DNA of 64,000 bases, taken from NCBI RefSeq assembly GCF_015708085.1, contig NZ_JADNYM010000014.1, positions 55,097 through 119,096 on the forward strand. Direction: 5' to 3'. Origin of the DNA: Arthrobacter terrae (lineage in GTDB: Bacteria > Actinomycetota > Actinomycetes > Actinomycetales > Micrococcaceae). Position 1 is the stretch's first letter; each line of letters starts with the position of its first letter. The notes below the pieces were generated by a model that did no database searches, was not told the DNA's origin, and saw only the letters and a program-made list of their open reading frames with translations. The position numbers and the translations under genes are program-made. Positions 1 through 9,353 of the stretch are shown here, one piece after another.

Positions 1-1
1 G

Positions 2-202
2 ATGGAACCCGGTTCCAGCGCCGCCGCTGTTCTGCGTTACACACAGGCAGGGAACTATCAGGGCTGCGTTCAGGTGCCCGCCGACGGCCTGCGGGTCTAC
101 CCACCAAGCGCCACCGACGCGCTCTATATTGCGCACCCTCTAACAGCCTGCACGGACGCCGGGATTGTCCTGCTGACGATTGGTTCATTCCAGAAGTCTT
201 AG
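2..202 (+). CDS. C-terminal end of a DUF4232-like secreted protein (partial)
   Basis: The reading frame is open to the left edge, so only the last 66 or so residues are seen. They contain a GSSAAAVLRYTQAGNY stretch, a Cys followed by a GLRVYPP motif, a second Cys (TACTDAG) and a terminal LLTIGSFQ. This pattern of two spaced cysteines and a final beta strand resembles the end of DUF4232 proteins, which are small exported or lipoprotein-anchored beta-sandwich proteins of actinobacteria with no known biochemical role. The signal peptide would lie outside the window. The family assignment is from memory of the motif layout. Confidence 0.55.
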   Translation: MEPGSSAAAVLRYTQAGNYQGCVQVPADGLRVYPPSATDALYIAHPLTACTDAGIVLLTIGSFQKS

Positions 203-230
203 GGTGCCGTGACCGGGGCCTACCGACGGG

Positions 231-767
231 CTAGAAGTGGATCAGCGAATCCAGATCAACCTTTTGGGCCGGCGGCCGCCGGCCATAGCGCATCAGATGC
301 AGGCGATGGGCCGCCAGGACAAAGGCGGCTGCGGTTACGGTCTGAAGCGCGCCGCCCCAAACTGCGGCGGTAATGATCATACCCAAGAGCGCCGTCGCAC
401 AGGCTGTGGCCCCAGCTGTGACAATTACTCGAACGCGTTCCAGAACGCCATATGCCAATACCCCGCCGCCAAGTGCCAGCCAAGGGACGCAGCCATGCAG
501 TATGCCGGTGGACCCACCCAACAGCAGCGCAAACACCACGGCACCGGCCGTATAGAGGTAGGGCCGGAGCTCGCCGCGCAGAACCGGTGGATTCCGGTAG
601 GACCACCAGGCTGTGGCGCCGGCGAACAGCAAAGAGGCGATGAGATAGTAGGAGGGCACCGCAGCCTTGCTGGAGTTGGCCATCAGGGCAGTGGCTGCTC
701 CGCCCAAAAAGAGCGCGGCCATGCCAGCCATGGGGAACCAAGTATTCCCCATCTGCCGCGAAACCAC
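231..767 (-). CDS. multi-pass membrane protein of unknown function
   Basis: The 178-residue product has five or so hydrophobic segments (about residues 12-30, 38-55, 68-88, 92-108 and 112-148) separated by short polar loops, ending in a basic cytoplasm-like tail with HLMRYGRRPP. I do not recognise the family. The GTG at 767 is used here; an ATG 15 bases inside (residue 6) would also keep all membrane segments. It is convergent with the partial gene on its left and divergent from lhr on its right, with about 170 bases between. No catalytic or transport motif is visible. Confidence 0.6.
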   Translation of the reverse strand: MVSRQMGNTWFPMAGMAALFLGGAATALMANSSKAAVPSYYLIASLLFAGATAWWSYRNPPVLRGELRPYLYTAGAVVFALLLGGSTGILHGCVPWLALGGGVLAYGVLERVRVIVTAGATACATALLGMIITAAVWGGALQTVTAAAFVLAAHRLHLMRYGRRPPAQKVDLDSLIHF

Positions 768-937
768 AGCCGCTCCGTCCCCGATGTTTGTGCTCTGCCG
801 CTAGTGACACACGGCAAAGGCTGCATTGCCGTTTATACCGACACAGTACAGGCAGATCAACGTGCTGACGCGCAGGCACAGCGTGCGGCGAAAAATGTCA
901 GTACCCTGCGAGATGATGGAGCCGTGGCGGGAAGTAT

Positions 938-3900
938 ATGAGTCCTCAGATGAAGCAGTTCACGGCGGCAACCCGGGAGTGGTTTCTGGGTGCCTTTCCG
1001 GCGCCCACACCCGCTCAAACAGGAGCGTGGAAGGCGATTTCCGGCGGATCTCATTCGCTCGTCATTGCCCCCACCGGTTCCGGTAAGACCCTCGCGGCCT
1101 TCCTTTGGGCGCTGGACCGGCTGATCGCCGTCGAGCGGGATCCGGAGGTCAAATCCGGCACACGTGTGCTGTATATCTCCCCGCTGAAGGCCCTCGGTGT
1201 GGACGTGGAGCGGAATCTGCGTGCTCCGCTGATCGGCATTACGCAGACCGCAAAGCGGCTGGAGTTGGCGGCTCCGCACATTTCCGTCGGCGTCCGGTCC
1301 GGAGACACGCCGGCGGCGCAACGGCGCTCGCTGCTCGCGCACCCTCCGGATATCCTCATCACCACGCCCGAATCGCTGTTCCTGATGCTCACATCCAAGG
1401 CCCGTGCCACGCTGGCACAGGTGGACACCGTGATTCTTGACGAGGTGCACGCCGTGGCCGGGACTAAACGGGGCGCACATCTGGCGGTGTCTTTGGAACG
1501 CCTTGATGCCCTGCTGGATAAGCCTGCGCAACGGATTGGCCTCTCCGCCACGGTGGAGCCACGGGAAACCGTGGCGCGGTTCCTGGCAGGCTCGGCCCCG
1601 GTGGAAATCGTAGCTCCCGTCACTGCGAAGAATTGGAACCTCACCGTCACCGTGCCGGTGGAAGACATGACGGCGCTGCCGGCACAGGCAGGAACGCGAG
1701 GAGGGGACGACGGGCCCGGACCGGCAGCGAACGCCTCGATTTGGCCGCACGTGGAGGAAAAGATTGTCGATCATGTGCTCGCCAACAATTCCACCATTGT
1801 CTTTGCCAATTCCCGGCGGCTTGCCGAACGGTTGACCGCCCGGCTAAACGAAATCTACGTCCAACGCCTCGCGGACAGTGCTGCACTTTCGGACAGTGCT
1901 GCACTTTCGGACAGTGGCGTGCCGCCGGACAGTGGCGTGCCGCCGTCGTCGGCCGTCCTCGCCACGCCGGCACAACTGATGGCGCAGGCCGGAGCGACCG
2001 GCGGGGCCGAGCCTGTCCTTGCGAAGGCCCATCATGGTTCCGTTTCCAAGGACCAGCGCGCCCTGATTGAGGATGATCTTAAATCCGGCCGATTGCGCTG
2101 TGTCGTCGCCACTTCCAGCCTTGAACTGGGCATTGACATGGGTGCTGTGGACCTGGTCATCCAGGTGGAATCTCCACCGTCGGTGGCCAGCGGCCTGCAG
2201 CGGGTGGGCCGCGCCGGGCACCAGGTGGGCGAAATTTCCCAAGGCATTATGTTCCCGAAGCACCGCGCGGATCTGGTCCACTCGGCCGTTACCGTGGAGC
2301 GGATGCTGGCGGGACGGATCGAGTCGTTGTACATTCCGGCAAATCCGCTCGATATTCTGGCGCAACAGACGGTGGCGGCCGCCGCCTTGGGCAGCATTGA
2401 TGTGGAGGAATGGTTCGATACGGTACGGCGCTCGGCTCCGTTTGCAACATTGCCGCGGTCCGCTTTCGACGCCACCTTGGATTTACTGGCCGGCCGTTAC
2501 CCCTCCGACGAGTTCGCCGAATTGCGCCCGCGGATTATCTGGGACCGGACCGGCGGCACCATTACCGGACGCCCCGGCGCCCAGCGGCTCGCGGTTACCT
2601 CCGGTGGAACCATCCCGGACCGCGGCCTCTTCGGCGTGTTTATCGTCGGCTCGGAACAGGAAACCGCGCCGGGGGCAAAGGCCAAGGGCGGCCGGCGGGT
2701 GGGTGAACTCGACGAGGAAATGGTGTACGAATCCCGCGTCGGCGACGTCTTTGCCCTTGGCGCCACGAGCTGGCGGATCGAGGACATCACCCATGACCGC
2801 GTTCTGGTTTCTCCGGCGTATGGACAGCCGGGGAAATTGCCGTTCTGGAAGGGCGATTCGCTGGGCAGGCCCGTCGAGTTAGGCCGTGCGCTCGGCGCCT
2901 TCATGCGCGAGCTCTCCGGAGCGGATGCCGCCGCAGCCTTGGAAAGATGCCGGGCCACGGGGCTCGATGACTGGGCCGCCGCCAACCTGCTCGGCTACCT
3001 TACGGAGCAAAAACAGGCCACCGACGTCGTCCCCAATGACACCACCTTGCTGGTCGAACGCTTCCACGATGAACTCGGCGACTGGCGGGTGGTCCTGCAC
3101 AGCCCGTATGGAATGCCGGTGCATGCACCGTGGGCCCTGGCAGTGGGCGCGCGCTTGCATCTGCGATACGGCCTGGACGGCTCCGCCATGGCCTCCGACG
3201 ACGGCATCGTGCTGCGCGTGCCGATGATGGATGACGAGCCACCGGGGGCCGAACTTTTCCTTTTCGAAGCCGCCGAGTTGGACAGCATTGTCACGGCGGA
3301 AGTCGGCGGTTCCGCACTTTTCGCCTCAAGGTTCCGCGAATGTGCAGCCCGCGCGCTGTTATTGCCGCGGCAGAACCCGGGCAAGCGCTCCCCGCTGTGG
3401 CAGCAGCGCCAGCGCTCCGCCCAGCTGCTGGACGTAGCACGCAAATACCCGACGTTCCCGATCGTGCTCGAAACCGTGCGTGAGTGCCTGCAGGATGTCT
3501 ACGACCTGCCCGCGCTGAAGGAGATCGCGGCCAGCATTGAACGGCGCGAATTGCGGCTCGTTGAGATAACGACCCCACAGCCCTCCCCCTTCGCCAGATC
3601 CCTGCTGTTCGGCTACGTGGCGTCATTTTTGTATGAGGGCGATTCACCGCTGGCCGAACGCCGGGCAGCGGCGCTGTCCTTGGATCCGACCCTGCTCAAT
3701 GAACTGCTGGGCCGGGCGGAACTGCGCGAGCTGTTGGATCCACAGGTTATCGATCAGACGGAAGCCCAACTGCAACGGCTGGCCCCGGACCGCAGGGCGC
3801 GCGGCATGGAGGGGGTAGCGGATCTGCTGCGGTTACTGGGACCGCTGAGCGAGGACGAAATCCAGGCCCGGCTGGAACCGGAAACAGATTTGTCGGCCGG

Positions 3901-5731
3901 CCTGCATGCAGCCGCGTTGGTCAAGGCCAACCGGGCCTTGAAAGTCCAGATGGCCGGGACCGAACGATATGCTGCCATCGAGGACGCGGCCCGGCTGCGC
4001 GACGCGCTGGGCATTCCGCTGCCCATGGGCGTTCCATTGGCCTTTATTGAACCCGTGGCGGACCCGCTCGGTGACCTTTTGGGCCGCTACGCGCGAACGC
4101 ACGGACCGTTCACCGCAGCGGAAGCTGCCGTTCGGCTGGGACTTGGTGTCGCCGTCGTCGGCACCGGCCTTGCCAGGCTTGCCGCCGACGGCCGCGTGAC
4201 CGAAGGCGAATTCCGCCCCACCGGGGCACCTGCGGTCCAAATACCGCCACCGACATCAGCGCCAGCGCCGGCCCCGTCGGAGTGGTGCGATATTGAGGTG
4301 CTCCGCAAGCTGCGCCGTCGTTCGCTGGCGGCCCTCCGCGCCGAGGTGGAGCCGGTGGATCCTGCCGCTTACGCGCGGTTCCTTCCGTCATGGCAGCATG
4401 TTCGCAGCACCGGCAAGCCCGGGCAGCATGGCCAGTCCACTCAGTTAAGGGGGCTCGACGGCGTGCTCACTGTGGTGGATCAGCTTGCGGGGGTTCCCAT
4501 TCCGGCATCCGCGTGGGAGCCCTTGGTGCTCGCCGGCCGGATCGGAAATTTTGTCCCGGCCATGCTCGATGAGCTCACCGCCGCCGGGGAGATCCTCTGG
4601 TCCGGCGCGGGTTCGCTGCCCGGAAATGACGGCTGGATCAGTCTCCACGTCGCCGAATCGGCGCCGCTGACGCTCAATCCGCAAGCCGGGTTCGAACCCA
4701 GCGACCTGCAGCAACGGTTGCTGTCCCATCTTTGCGGCGGCGGCGCATATTTCTTCCACCAGTTGAAAGAGGTGGCCGGCTCAGCGTCCAGTGACACCGA
4801 AGTGCTCACCGCACTGTGGGAGCTTGTCTGGGCCGGACGGATCAGCAATGACACATTCGCTCCCGTCCGGTCGCTGCTGGCCGGTGGCCATACGGCGCAT
4901 CGGCAGCCGCCGACAACTCCCCGACTACGCTCGGCCGGGCGCTACGGGCGTTTGGGGCGTGCCTCGGAAGCGGCAACCGGGAGCCTGCACGGCTCCGGCA
5001 CCGATGGATCCGGGGCTGTCTTAGCCAGCGCTGTCTTAGCCGGCGCCAGAGCAAAGCGGAGCGCGCCTCCGCTGGCCGCCGGGCGCTGGAACGTCCTGCC
5101 GGCCCGGGAAGCGGAATCTACTGTCGCGGCCCACGCAATGGCCGAGCTGCTGATGGACCGGTACGGGATCGTCACGCGCGGCTCGGTGATGAATGAGAAC
5201 ATTCCCGGTGGTTTTGCACTGATGTACAAGGTGCTCGCGCGGTTGGAAGAATCGGGGCGCAGCCGGCGCGGATACTTCGTTGAACATCTCGGCGCGGCTC
5301 AATTCGCCGTCCCGGCAACGGTGGACCGGCTCCGCTCCTTCACGCAGGACGACACGCGCCAATCCGAACCGACCGCACTTGCCCTGGCAGCAACGGACCC
5401 CGCCAATCCGTACGGCGCAGCCCTTGCCTGGCCTGCGCTGGACGTGGGGCACCGACCGGGACGCAAGGCCGGGGCGCTGGTGGTGATGGTCGACGGCGAA
5501 CTGGTGCTATATGTGGAGCGCGGCGGTAAGACCGTGCTCGCCTTCACCACCGACCCCGTTCATCTCACCCTCGCCGGCCGGGCCCTGGCCGGCGTGGTCA
5601 AACGCGGCGCTGTAGACAAACTCGCCATCGAAAAGGTCAACGGCCAGGGAATCCTGGACACTGTGCTGGCCGCTGCGCTGGTAGAGGCGGGCGCATACAC
5701 CACGCCCCGCGGGCTGCGGATCCGTGCCTGA
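938..5731 (+). CDS. lhr: Lhr-type ATP-dependent DNA helicase
   Basis: Long superfamily 2 helicase of 1,597 residues, the size of the long Lhr form. Walker A APTGSGKT lies at about residues 44-51, the DEVH Walker B box at about 168-171 and SATV (motif III) near 203. A second RecA domain contains SSLELGIDMG and QRVGRAGHQ (motifs V and VI), and a long Lhr-specific C-terminal region follows. Lhr proteins translocate 3'-5' on single-stranded DNA and are tied to DNA repair. The nei2 gene follows after 8 bases, the pairing seen in mycobacteria, so a shared operon is likely. Oddities are an 18-bp tandem repeat at 1872-1943, coding for a Ser/Asp/Ala-rich insert (about residues 312-335), and a 15-bp duplication at 5015-5044. 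Both probably lie in surface loops. Confidence 0.93.
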   Translation: MSPQMKQFTAATREWFLGAFPAPTPAQTGAWKAISGGSHSLVIAPTGSGKTLAAFLWALDRLIAVERDPEVKSGTRVLYISPLKALGVDVERNLRAPLIGITQTAKRLELAAPHISVGVRSGDTPAAQRRSLLAHPPDILITTPESLFLMLTSKARATLAQVDTVILDEVHAVAGTKRGAHLAVSLERLDALLDKPAQRIGLSATVEPRETVARFLAGSAPVEIVAPVTAKNWNLTVTVPVEDMTALPAQAGTRGGDDGPGPAANASIWPHVEEKIVDHVLANNSTIVFANSRRLAERLTARLNEIYVQRLADSAALSDSAALSDSGVPPDSGVPPSSAVLATPAQLMAQAGATGGAEPVLAKAHHGSVSKDQRALIEDDLKSGRLRCVVATSSLELGIDMGAVDLVIQVESPPSVASGLQRVGRAGHQVGEISQGIMFPKHRADLVHSAVTVERMLAGRIESLYIPANPLDILAQQTVAAAALGSIDVEEWFDTVRRSAPFATLPRSAFDATLDLLAGRYPSDEFAELRPRIIWDRTGGTITGRPGAQRLAVTSGGTIPDRGLFGVFIVGSEQETAPGAKAKGGRRVGELDEEMVYESRVGDVFALGATSWRIEDITHDRVLVSPAYGQPGKLPFWKGDSLGRPVELGRALGAFMRELSGADAAAALERCRATGLDDWAAANLLGYLTEQKQATDVVPNDTTLLVERFHDELGDWRVVLHSPYGMPVHAPWALAVGARLHLRYGLDGSAMASDDGIVLRVPMMDDEPPGAELFLFEAAELDSIVTAEVGGSALFASRFRECAARALLLPRQNPGKRSPLWQQRQRSAQLLDVARKYPTFPIVLETVRECLQDVYDLPALKEIAASIERRELRLVEITTPQPSPFARSLLFGYVASFLYEGDSPLAERRAAALSLDPTLLNELLGRAELRELLDPQVIDQTEAQLQRLAPDRRARGMEGVADLLRLLGPLSEDEIQARLEPETDLSAGLHAAALVKANRALKVQMAGTERYAAIEDAARLRDALGIPLPMGVPLAFIEPVADPLGDLLGRYARTHGPFTAAEAAVRLGLGVAVVGTGLARLAADGRVTEGEFRPTGAPAVQIPPPTSAPAPAPSEWCDIEVLRKLRRRSLAALRAEVEPVDPAAYARFLPSWQHVRSTGKPGQHGQSTQLRGLDGVLTVVDQLAGVPIPASAWEPLVLAGRIGNFVPAMLDELTAAGEILWSGAGSLPGNDGWISLHVAESAPLTLNPQAGFEPSDLQQRLLSHLCGGGAYFFHQLKEVAGSASSDTEVLTALWELVWAGRISNDTFAPVRSLLAGGHTAHRQPPTTPRLRSAGRYGRLGRASEAATGSLHGSGTDGSGAVLASAVLAGARAKRSAPPLAAGRWNVLPAREAESTVAAHAMAELLMDRYGIVTRGSVMNENIPGGFALMYKVLARLEESGRSRRGYFVEHLGAAQFAVPATVDRLRSFTQDDTRQSEPTALALAATDPANPYGAALAWPALDVGHRPGRKAGALVVMVDGELVLYVERGGKTVLAFTTDPVHLTLAGRALAGVVKRGAVDKLAIEKVNGQGILDTVLAAALVEAGAYTTPRGLRIRA
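1872..1943. repeat. 4 x 18-bp in-frame tandem repeat inside lhr
   Basis: Two copies of CGGACAGTGCTGCACTTT are followed directly by two copies of CGGACAGTGGCGTGCCGC. The first eight bases are shared, so this looks like an 18-bp unit that diverged and was then duplicated twice. The reading frame is kept and adds about 24 residues to the helicase. Confidence 0.9.
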
Positions 5732-5739
5732 GCGCGGTC

Positions 5740-6543
5740 ATGCCTGAGGGAGATACCGTCTGGCGCCAGGCCCGGCAGCTGGATCAGGCGCTCACGGGTA
5801 AGGTCCTCACACGCTGCGACATCCGCGTGCCCGCGTTCGCCACCGTGGATTTCACCGGCTCGGTGGTGGAGAGCGTTCAGTCCCGCGGCAAGCACCTGCT
5901 CATCCGGGTCGCCGGCCAGCTCATTCATTCACATTTGAAGATGGAGGGCAGTTGGCACATATACCCGGTGGACCATGCAGCGAAGTGGCGCCGCCCGGCC
6001 TTTACCGCCCGCTGTATCCTCGGCACCCTGGACACGACCGCCGTCGGATTTTCCCTCGGACTGCTTGAGGTGCTGCCACAGGAACGCGAGGCGGACGCCG
6101 TTGGCTATCTGGGCCCGGATCTGCTCGGCCCGGATTGGGATGCGGACGAGGCGCTGCACAGAATTTCTGTGGCCCCGGCCCGCCCCATCGGGCTGGCTCT
6201 GTTGGACCAGCGGAACCTGGCCGGAATCGGCAACGTCTTCCGCTGCGAGCTCTGCTTTTTGGCCGGCGTCCATCCGGCAGTTCCGGTCGGTGACGTCCGC
6301 GCCCTGCCCCGGCTGATCGAGCAGTCCAAGCGGCTGCTCGAGGCCAATAAGAACCGCTCCTCACGCAGCACCACCGGCGGTCCTGCCCGGGGCGATGCGG
6401 CGGTCTGGGTCTATGGCCGGGAGACTAAACCCTGCAAGCGCTGCGGCGCCCTGATCCGGCACGGGACCCTGCCGGATCCCCAGTCTCCGGCGCAGCGGGC
6501 CCGCGACATTTACTATTGCCCCCGCTGTCAGCCGGCGCCTTAG
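5740..6543 (+). CDS. nei2: Fpg/Nei-family DNA glycosylase (endonuclease VIII, Nei2 type)
   Basis: The protein starts MPEGDTVW, where Pro2 is the Schiff-base nucleophile and Glu3 the acid of the Fpg/Nei family. The catalytic Lys lies in SRGKHLL (about residue 50). The H2TH region (LLDQRNLAGIGNVFRCE) is near residue 155-172 and a C-terminal zinc finger (CKRCG to CPRC) spans about residues 231-262. At 267 residues it has the usual length. The enzyme removes oxidised bases and cuts the strand. It starts 8 bases after lhr and is probably co-transcribed with it. A 15-bp sequence spanning the stop region is duplicated 25 bases downstream (6518-6532 and 6543-6557). Confidence 0.93.
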   Translation: MPEGDTVWRQARQLDQALTGKVLTRCDIRVPAFATVDFTGSVVESVQSRGKHLLIRVAGQLIHSHLKMEGSWHIYPVDHAAKWRRPAFTARCILGTLDTTAVGFSLGLLEVLPQEREADAVGYLGPDLLGPDWDADEALHRISVAPARPIGLALLDQRNLAGIGNVFRCELCFLAGVHPAVPVGDVRALPRLIEQSKRLLEANKNRSSRSTTGGPARGDAAVWVYGRETKPCKRCGALIRHGTLPDPQSPAQRARDIYYCPRCQPAP

Positions 6544-6557
6544 CCCCCGCTGTCAGC
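6518..6557. repeat. 25-bp-period duplication across the nei2 stop codon
   Basis: The 15-mer GCCCCCGCTGTCAGC occurs at 6518-6532 and again at 6543-6557, either side of and including the last base of the TAG stop codon. The second copy is non-coding. Confidence 0.9.
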
Positions 6558-6739
6558 AACTCCCGGCAGAGGCGCCCGAAGCTGACGCATCAACGGGCGC
6601 AGACTTGAACCGGGTTCGTGCGCCGGCGTGTCCCGGCGCATCCGCCGTCCTGAACGCTGCGCACATTGCACGGGGGTATTGGCGCCGTGGCGCCAAAATG
6701 CCGCAAAAGTGCCGTCGCGATGACCGGTAGAATTGGGCC

Positions 6740-7663
6740 GTGATGAAATCCCCCCTCCCGGTGCGCAACGGCGTCAATGCAACCCGCCTTCGCCTGCCCG
6801 CTGAGGGCCCATGGATTACGGCCATGGACTACGTACTGGAGCGCTTCGGTCACGTGGACGCCGTCGGCATCGTGAACCGCTTTGCCCGCGGCGAGGTCCG
6901 CGCGCTCGGCGGCAGCGTGGTCACCGAGCACACACCGCTGGCCGAGCACACCTTCATCTGGTACTACCGTGAGGTCCCACCGGAAGTGCGGATACCGGTG
7001 GAGCTTGAGGTGCTGCATCAGGACAAGGATCTGGTGGTGGTGGATAAGCCGCATTTCCTCCCGACTACGCCCGGCGGCAGGTATGTGGCGGAATCGGCGC
7101 TGGTCCGGCTCCGCAACCTGCTGGATCTGCCGGAATTGGTGCCGATCCACCGGCTGGACCGGATGACCGCCGGCGTCCTGCTCTTTGCAGCCAACCCGGA
7201 AACCAGGGGAAAGTACCAGCTGCTCTTCGAAAAGCGTGCCGTCCAAAAGCAGTACGAGGCCGTCGCGGCAATCCGTCCCGAGCTGGATCTGCCGCGGACC
7301 GTGACCTCCCGAATGATCAAATCCCGCACCTACCTGCTGGCGCAGGAGGTTCAGGGAGACCCGAACACGCAGACGCGCGTCGAGCTGTTGGCTACGCACG
7401 ACGACGGCGCGGGCCGCCGACTGGGCAGGTACAAATTGGAACCCCACACCGGCAAGACGCACCAATTGCGCGTGCACATGGCCGGTCTGGGTATTGGCAT
7501 CCTGAACGATTTGTTCTATCCGGATCTGTATCCGGAGACTGCGGATGACTATAGCAAGCCGCTGCAGCTGCTGGCACGCAGCATCGCCTTCACCGATCCG
7601 CTCACCGGCCGGGACGTTGAATACCGGAGCCGGCGTCAGCTCAGTGCATTGCCGGCCGCGTAA
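6740..7663 (+). CDS. RluA-family pseudouridine synthase
   Basis: The 307-residue protein carries the RluA signature HRLDRMTAGVLLF (about residues 136-148), whose Asp is the catalytic residue that isomerises uridine to pseudouridine in rRNA or tRNA. The basic N-terminal region resembles an S4-like or linker segment. GKTHQLRVHM (about residues 237-246) is the conserved C-terminal motif of the family. The start is GTG at 6740, six bases after a TAGAAT box, fitting a leaderless transcript; the ATG three bases later is an alternative. Its 3' end overlaps the convergent macrodomain gene by 28 bases. Which RNA site it modifies cannot be told from the sequence. Confidence 0.9.
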   Translation: MMKSPLPVRNGVNATRLRLPAEGPWITAMDYVLERFGHVDAVGIVNRFARGEVRALGGSVVTEHTPLAEHTFIWYYREVPPEVRIPVELEVLHQDKDLVVVDKPHFLPTTPGGRYVAESALVRLRNLLDLPELVPIHRLDRMTAGVLLFAANPETRGKYQLLFEKRAVQKQYEAVAAIRPELDLPRTVTSRMIKSRTYLLAQEVQGDPNTQTRVELLATHDDGAGRRLGRYKLEPHTGKTHQLRVHMAGLGIGILNDLFYPDLYPETADDYSKPLQLLARSIAFTDPLTGRDVEYRSRRQLSALPAA

Positions 7664-8235
7664 ACTTCCCGGAAAACGGACGCAATGTCCGTGTTGAAAA
7701 GCACAAACTCAATCAGCTCAGGCTCAGTCAGCACAGGGTCAGTCAGCACAGATTCGCTCCCCATAGCCCCAGCCGGTGATCTGCTGCCCGCCCACCGCGC
7801 ACGCTGAAACTGCGCGACGGCGTCAAACGCCACTTGTGCCACCTGGGCTGCCGGCCAGCCGTAGACCCCGGCACCGACGGCAGGAAACGCAATGGACCGC
7901 GCCCCCACCCGGGCGGCCTCCTGCAGGCTTGAGCTAAAGCACGATGCCAGCAGCGCGGGGTCCCGCTGACCGGCATGCCGGTTCGGGCCCACCGTATGGA
8001 CCACCCAGCGCGCGGGCAGATCAAAGGCTTCCGTCGACACGGCCGCGCCCACGGGCAGGCCGTCCGGAAGCACCGTCCGCCGCAGCTCGCGGCACGCAGC
8101 CAGTAACCGCGGGCCGGCCGCCCGGTGGATGGCGCCGTCGACACCGCCGCCGCCGAGCAGCGAAGAATTCGCCGCATTCACGATTGCATCGACCCTGCGG
8201 ACGGTAATGTCGCCTTGCACGATGCTGATGTCCAT
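7636..8235 (-). CDS. macrodomain protein (ADP-ribose / O-acetyl-ADP-ribose hydrolase type)
   Basis: The protein begins MDISIVQGDIT and has the MacroD-type motifs VDAIVNAANSSLLGGGGVDGAIHRAAG (residues about 15-41; Asn and Gly-rich loop bind ADP-ribose) and GAGVYGWP. Such proteins remove ADP-ribose from proteins or deacetylate O-acetyl-ADP-ribose. The upstream in-frame extension to 8301 lacks family similarity, so the ATG at 8235 is chosen. Near the C-terminus an insert of about 18 residues, containing VLTDPVLTEP, precedes the last strand (FVLFNTD). It is encoded by a 15-bp tandem repeat at 7724-7753. It is convergent with the RluA-like gene and divergent from the DedA gene. Confidence 0.9.
   Translation of the reverse strand: MDISIVQGDITVRRVDAIVNAANSSLLGGGGVDGAIHRAAGPRLLAACRELRRTVLPDGLPVGAAVSTEAFDLPARWVVHTVGPNRHAGQRDPALLASCFSSSLQEAARVGARSIAFPAVGAGVYGWPAAQVAQVAFDAVAQFQRARWAGSRSPAGAMGSESVLTDPVLTEPELIEFVLFNTDIASVFREVYAAGNALS
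7724..7753. repeat. 2 x 15-bp tandem repeat in the macrodomain gene
   Basis: The unit TCAGTCAGCACAGGG is followed by TCAGTCAGCACAGAT, giving two five-residue repeats in a linker of the macrodomain protein. A partial third copy precedes it. Confidence 0.85.
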
Positions 8236-8317
8236 GCCGCTAGTCTGGCATCGGCCGTGCGGCGACACCACCCACCGCGTGGTACCAGTATCGGCGCGCA
8301 ACGGCTACATTGAAGCA

Positions 8318-8971
8318 GTGGACCTCTTGAGTGCAGGCAACTGGGCCTTCGCGCTCTATCCGATCATGGCAGCGGCCGTTGCGTTGGATGCTGCCATTCC
8401 GCCCATTCCCTCCGAAGCCATGGTGATAGCCGCCGGATCGCTGTCGGCCGGCGGAGACGTGATTCTGCCGCTGGCATTGACGGCGACAGCTGTGGGCTCC
8501 ATCCTCGGAGACCTCTTGGTCTACAGCCTGTTCAAGCGCCGGCTCACGCACGTGCTGGACCGTTTCCAGTGGGGCCGTCTGGTTCATAAGGGCATCCGCA
8601 AGGCGGCGGCCAGGGGTGGCCGCTCCTCCACCGCCGCGGCGATGGTCGCCGGACGGTTCATCCCTGCCGGGCGCACCGCCACGATGGCAGCTGCGGGAAT
8701 CGCGGAAGTCTCCACGCTGCGGGTGCTCAGAGCGAGCGCGCTGGGCTCAATCATCTGGGCCTGCTGGATGGTCGGTCTGGGGTATCTCACTGGCCGCAAC
8801 AGCAGTCTGCCGTTCTGGGCCAATTCGCTGATCGGCGTTGGGATGGGGCTCGCAATCGGCGTGCTGATGGCCGGCGTCATCGCTCTGCGCCGCCGCCAGT
8901 CGCGATCCCGCCGCGCGGTCGACCCGACGGACCCGTCCGCTGCGGAGCCGGAGGACATAGCCGGGCCGTAG
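8318..8971 (+). CDS. DedA-family membrane protein
   Basis: The product has the SNARE-associated/DedA layout: an N-terminal hydrophobic re-entrant region with PPIPSEAMVIAAGSL (about residues 25-39), then GSILGDLLVYSLFKR, an amphipathic basic stretch, and GRFIPAGRTATMAAAG (about residues 109-124), followed by two C-terminal membrane helices and a basic, acidic-ended tail. DedA proteins act in lipid-carrier recycling and membrane homeostasis. The family's Arg in GRFIPAGR is present. The start is GTG at 8318, exactly six bases after a TACATT box. Longer upstream frames run into the divergent macrodomain gene and are rejected. Confidence 0.9.
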   Translation: MDLLSAGNWAFALYPIMAAAVALDAAIPPIPSEAMVIAAGSLSAGGDVILPLALTATAVGSILGDLLVYSLFKRRLTHVLDRFQWGRLVHKGIRKAAARGGRSSTAAAMVAGRFIPAGRTATMAAAGIAEVSTLRVLRASALGSIIWACWMVGLGYLTGRNSSLPFWANSLIGVGMGLAIGVLMAGVIALRRRQSRSRRAVDPTDPSAAEPEDIAGP

Positions 8972-8974
8972 CAC

Positions 8975-9298
8975 TCAGGGTCCGGCTACTGCGCTGATCG
9001 GCACCCATTTGCCCCGGATCCGCCGTGTAACGGTGACCGGACCGGTGACGGCGACGGACTCTACGGCGTGCCGCACGCTCGCCCCGGCGTTGCACGCCTG
9101 ACGGTTTTCATCGTCGTACCGGGCCGCCTGCACGGTGAAACGCAGACTGATCTGCGGGACCCCGCGCACAACGTCCAGCTGATTGGCCTCCACCAAGTGG
9201 ATGGAACCGAGAGTTTCCACGGCGGTTGCCAGCACTGATTCCGGCGCGTTTCCCGGGCGCAGACCGGAAATTCTGAGAATCGCACGGAAGGACGGCAT
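8975..9298 (-). CDS. conserved hypothetical small protein
   Basis: A 107-residue protein beginning MPSFRAILRISGLRPGNAPE, with alternating beta-like stretches (IHLVEANQLDVV, ISLRFTVQAARYDDE) and no membrane segment or Cys pair. I do not recognise the family; the pattern suggests a small alpha/beta domain. The start ATG follows a TACGCT box by six bases, so it is probably expressed as a leaderless message. It ends three bases after the DedA stop (convergent) and is divergent from the DUF1684 gene, with 55 bases between the two starts. Confidence 0.65.
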   Translation of the reverse strand: MPSFRAILRISGLRPGNAPESVLATAVETLGSIHLVEANQLDVVRGVPQISLRFTVQAARYDDENRQACNAGASVRHAVESVAVTGPVTVTRRIRGKWVPISAVAGP

Positions 9299-9353
9299 GA
9301 TTCCAGCGTACCAATGGCATCAGAATCCGGGCCTCGGGGCTAACGTGGATGTC

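Noticed and set aside
857..1774. 305-aa minus-strand frame over the start of lhr
   Set aside because: Arg/Gly/Cys-rich shadow frame opposite the helicase motor domain.
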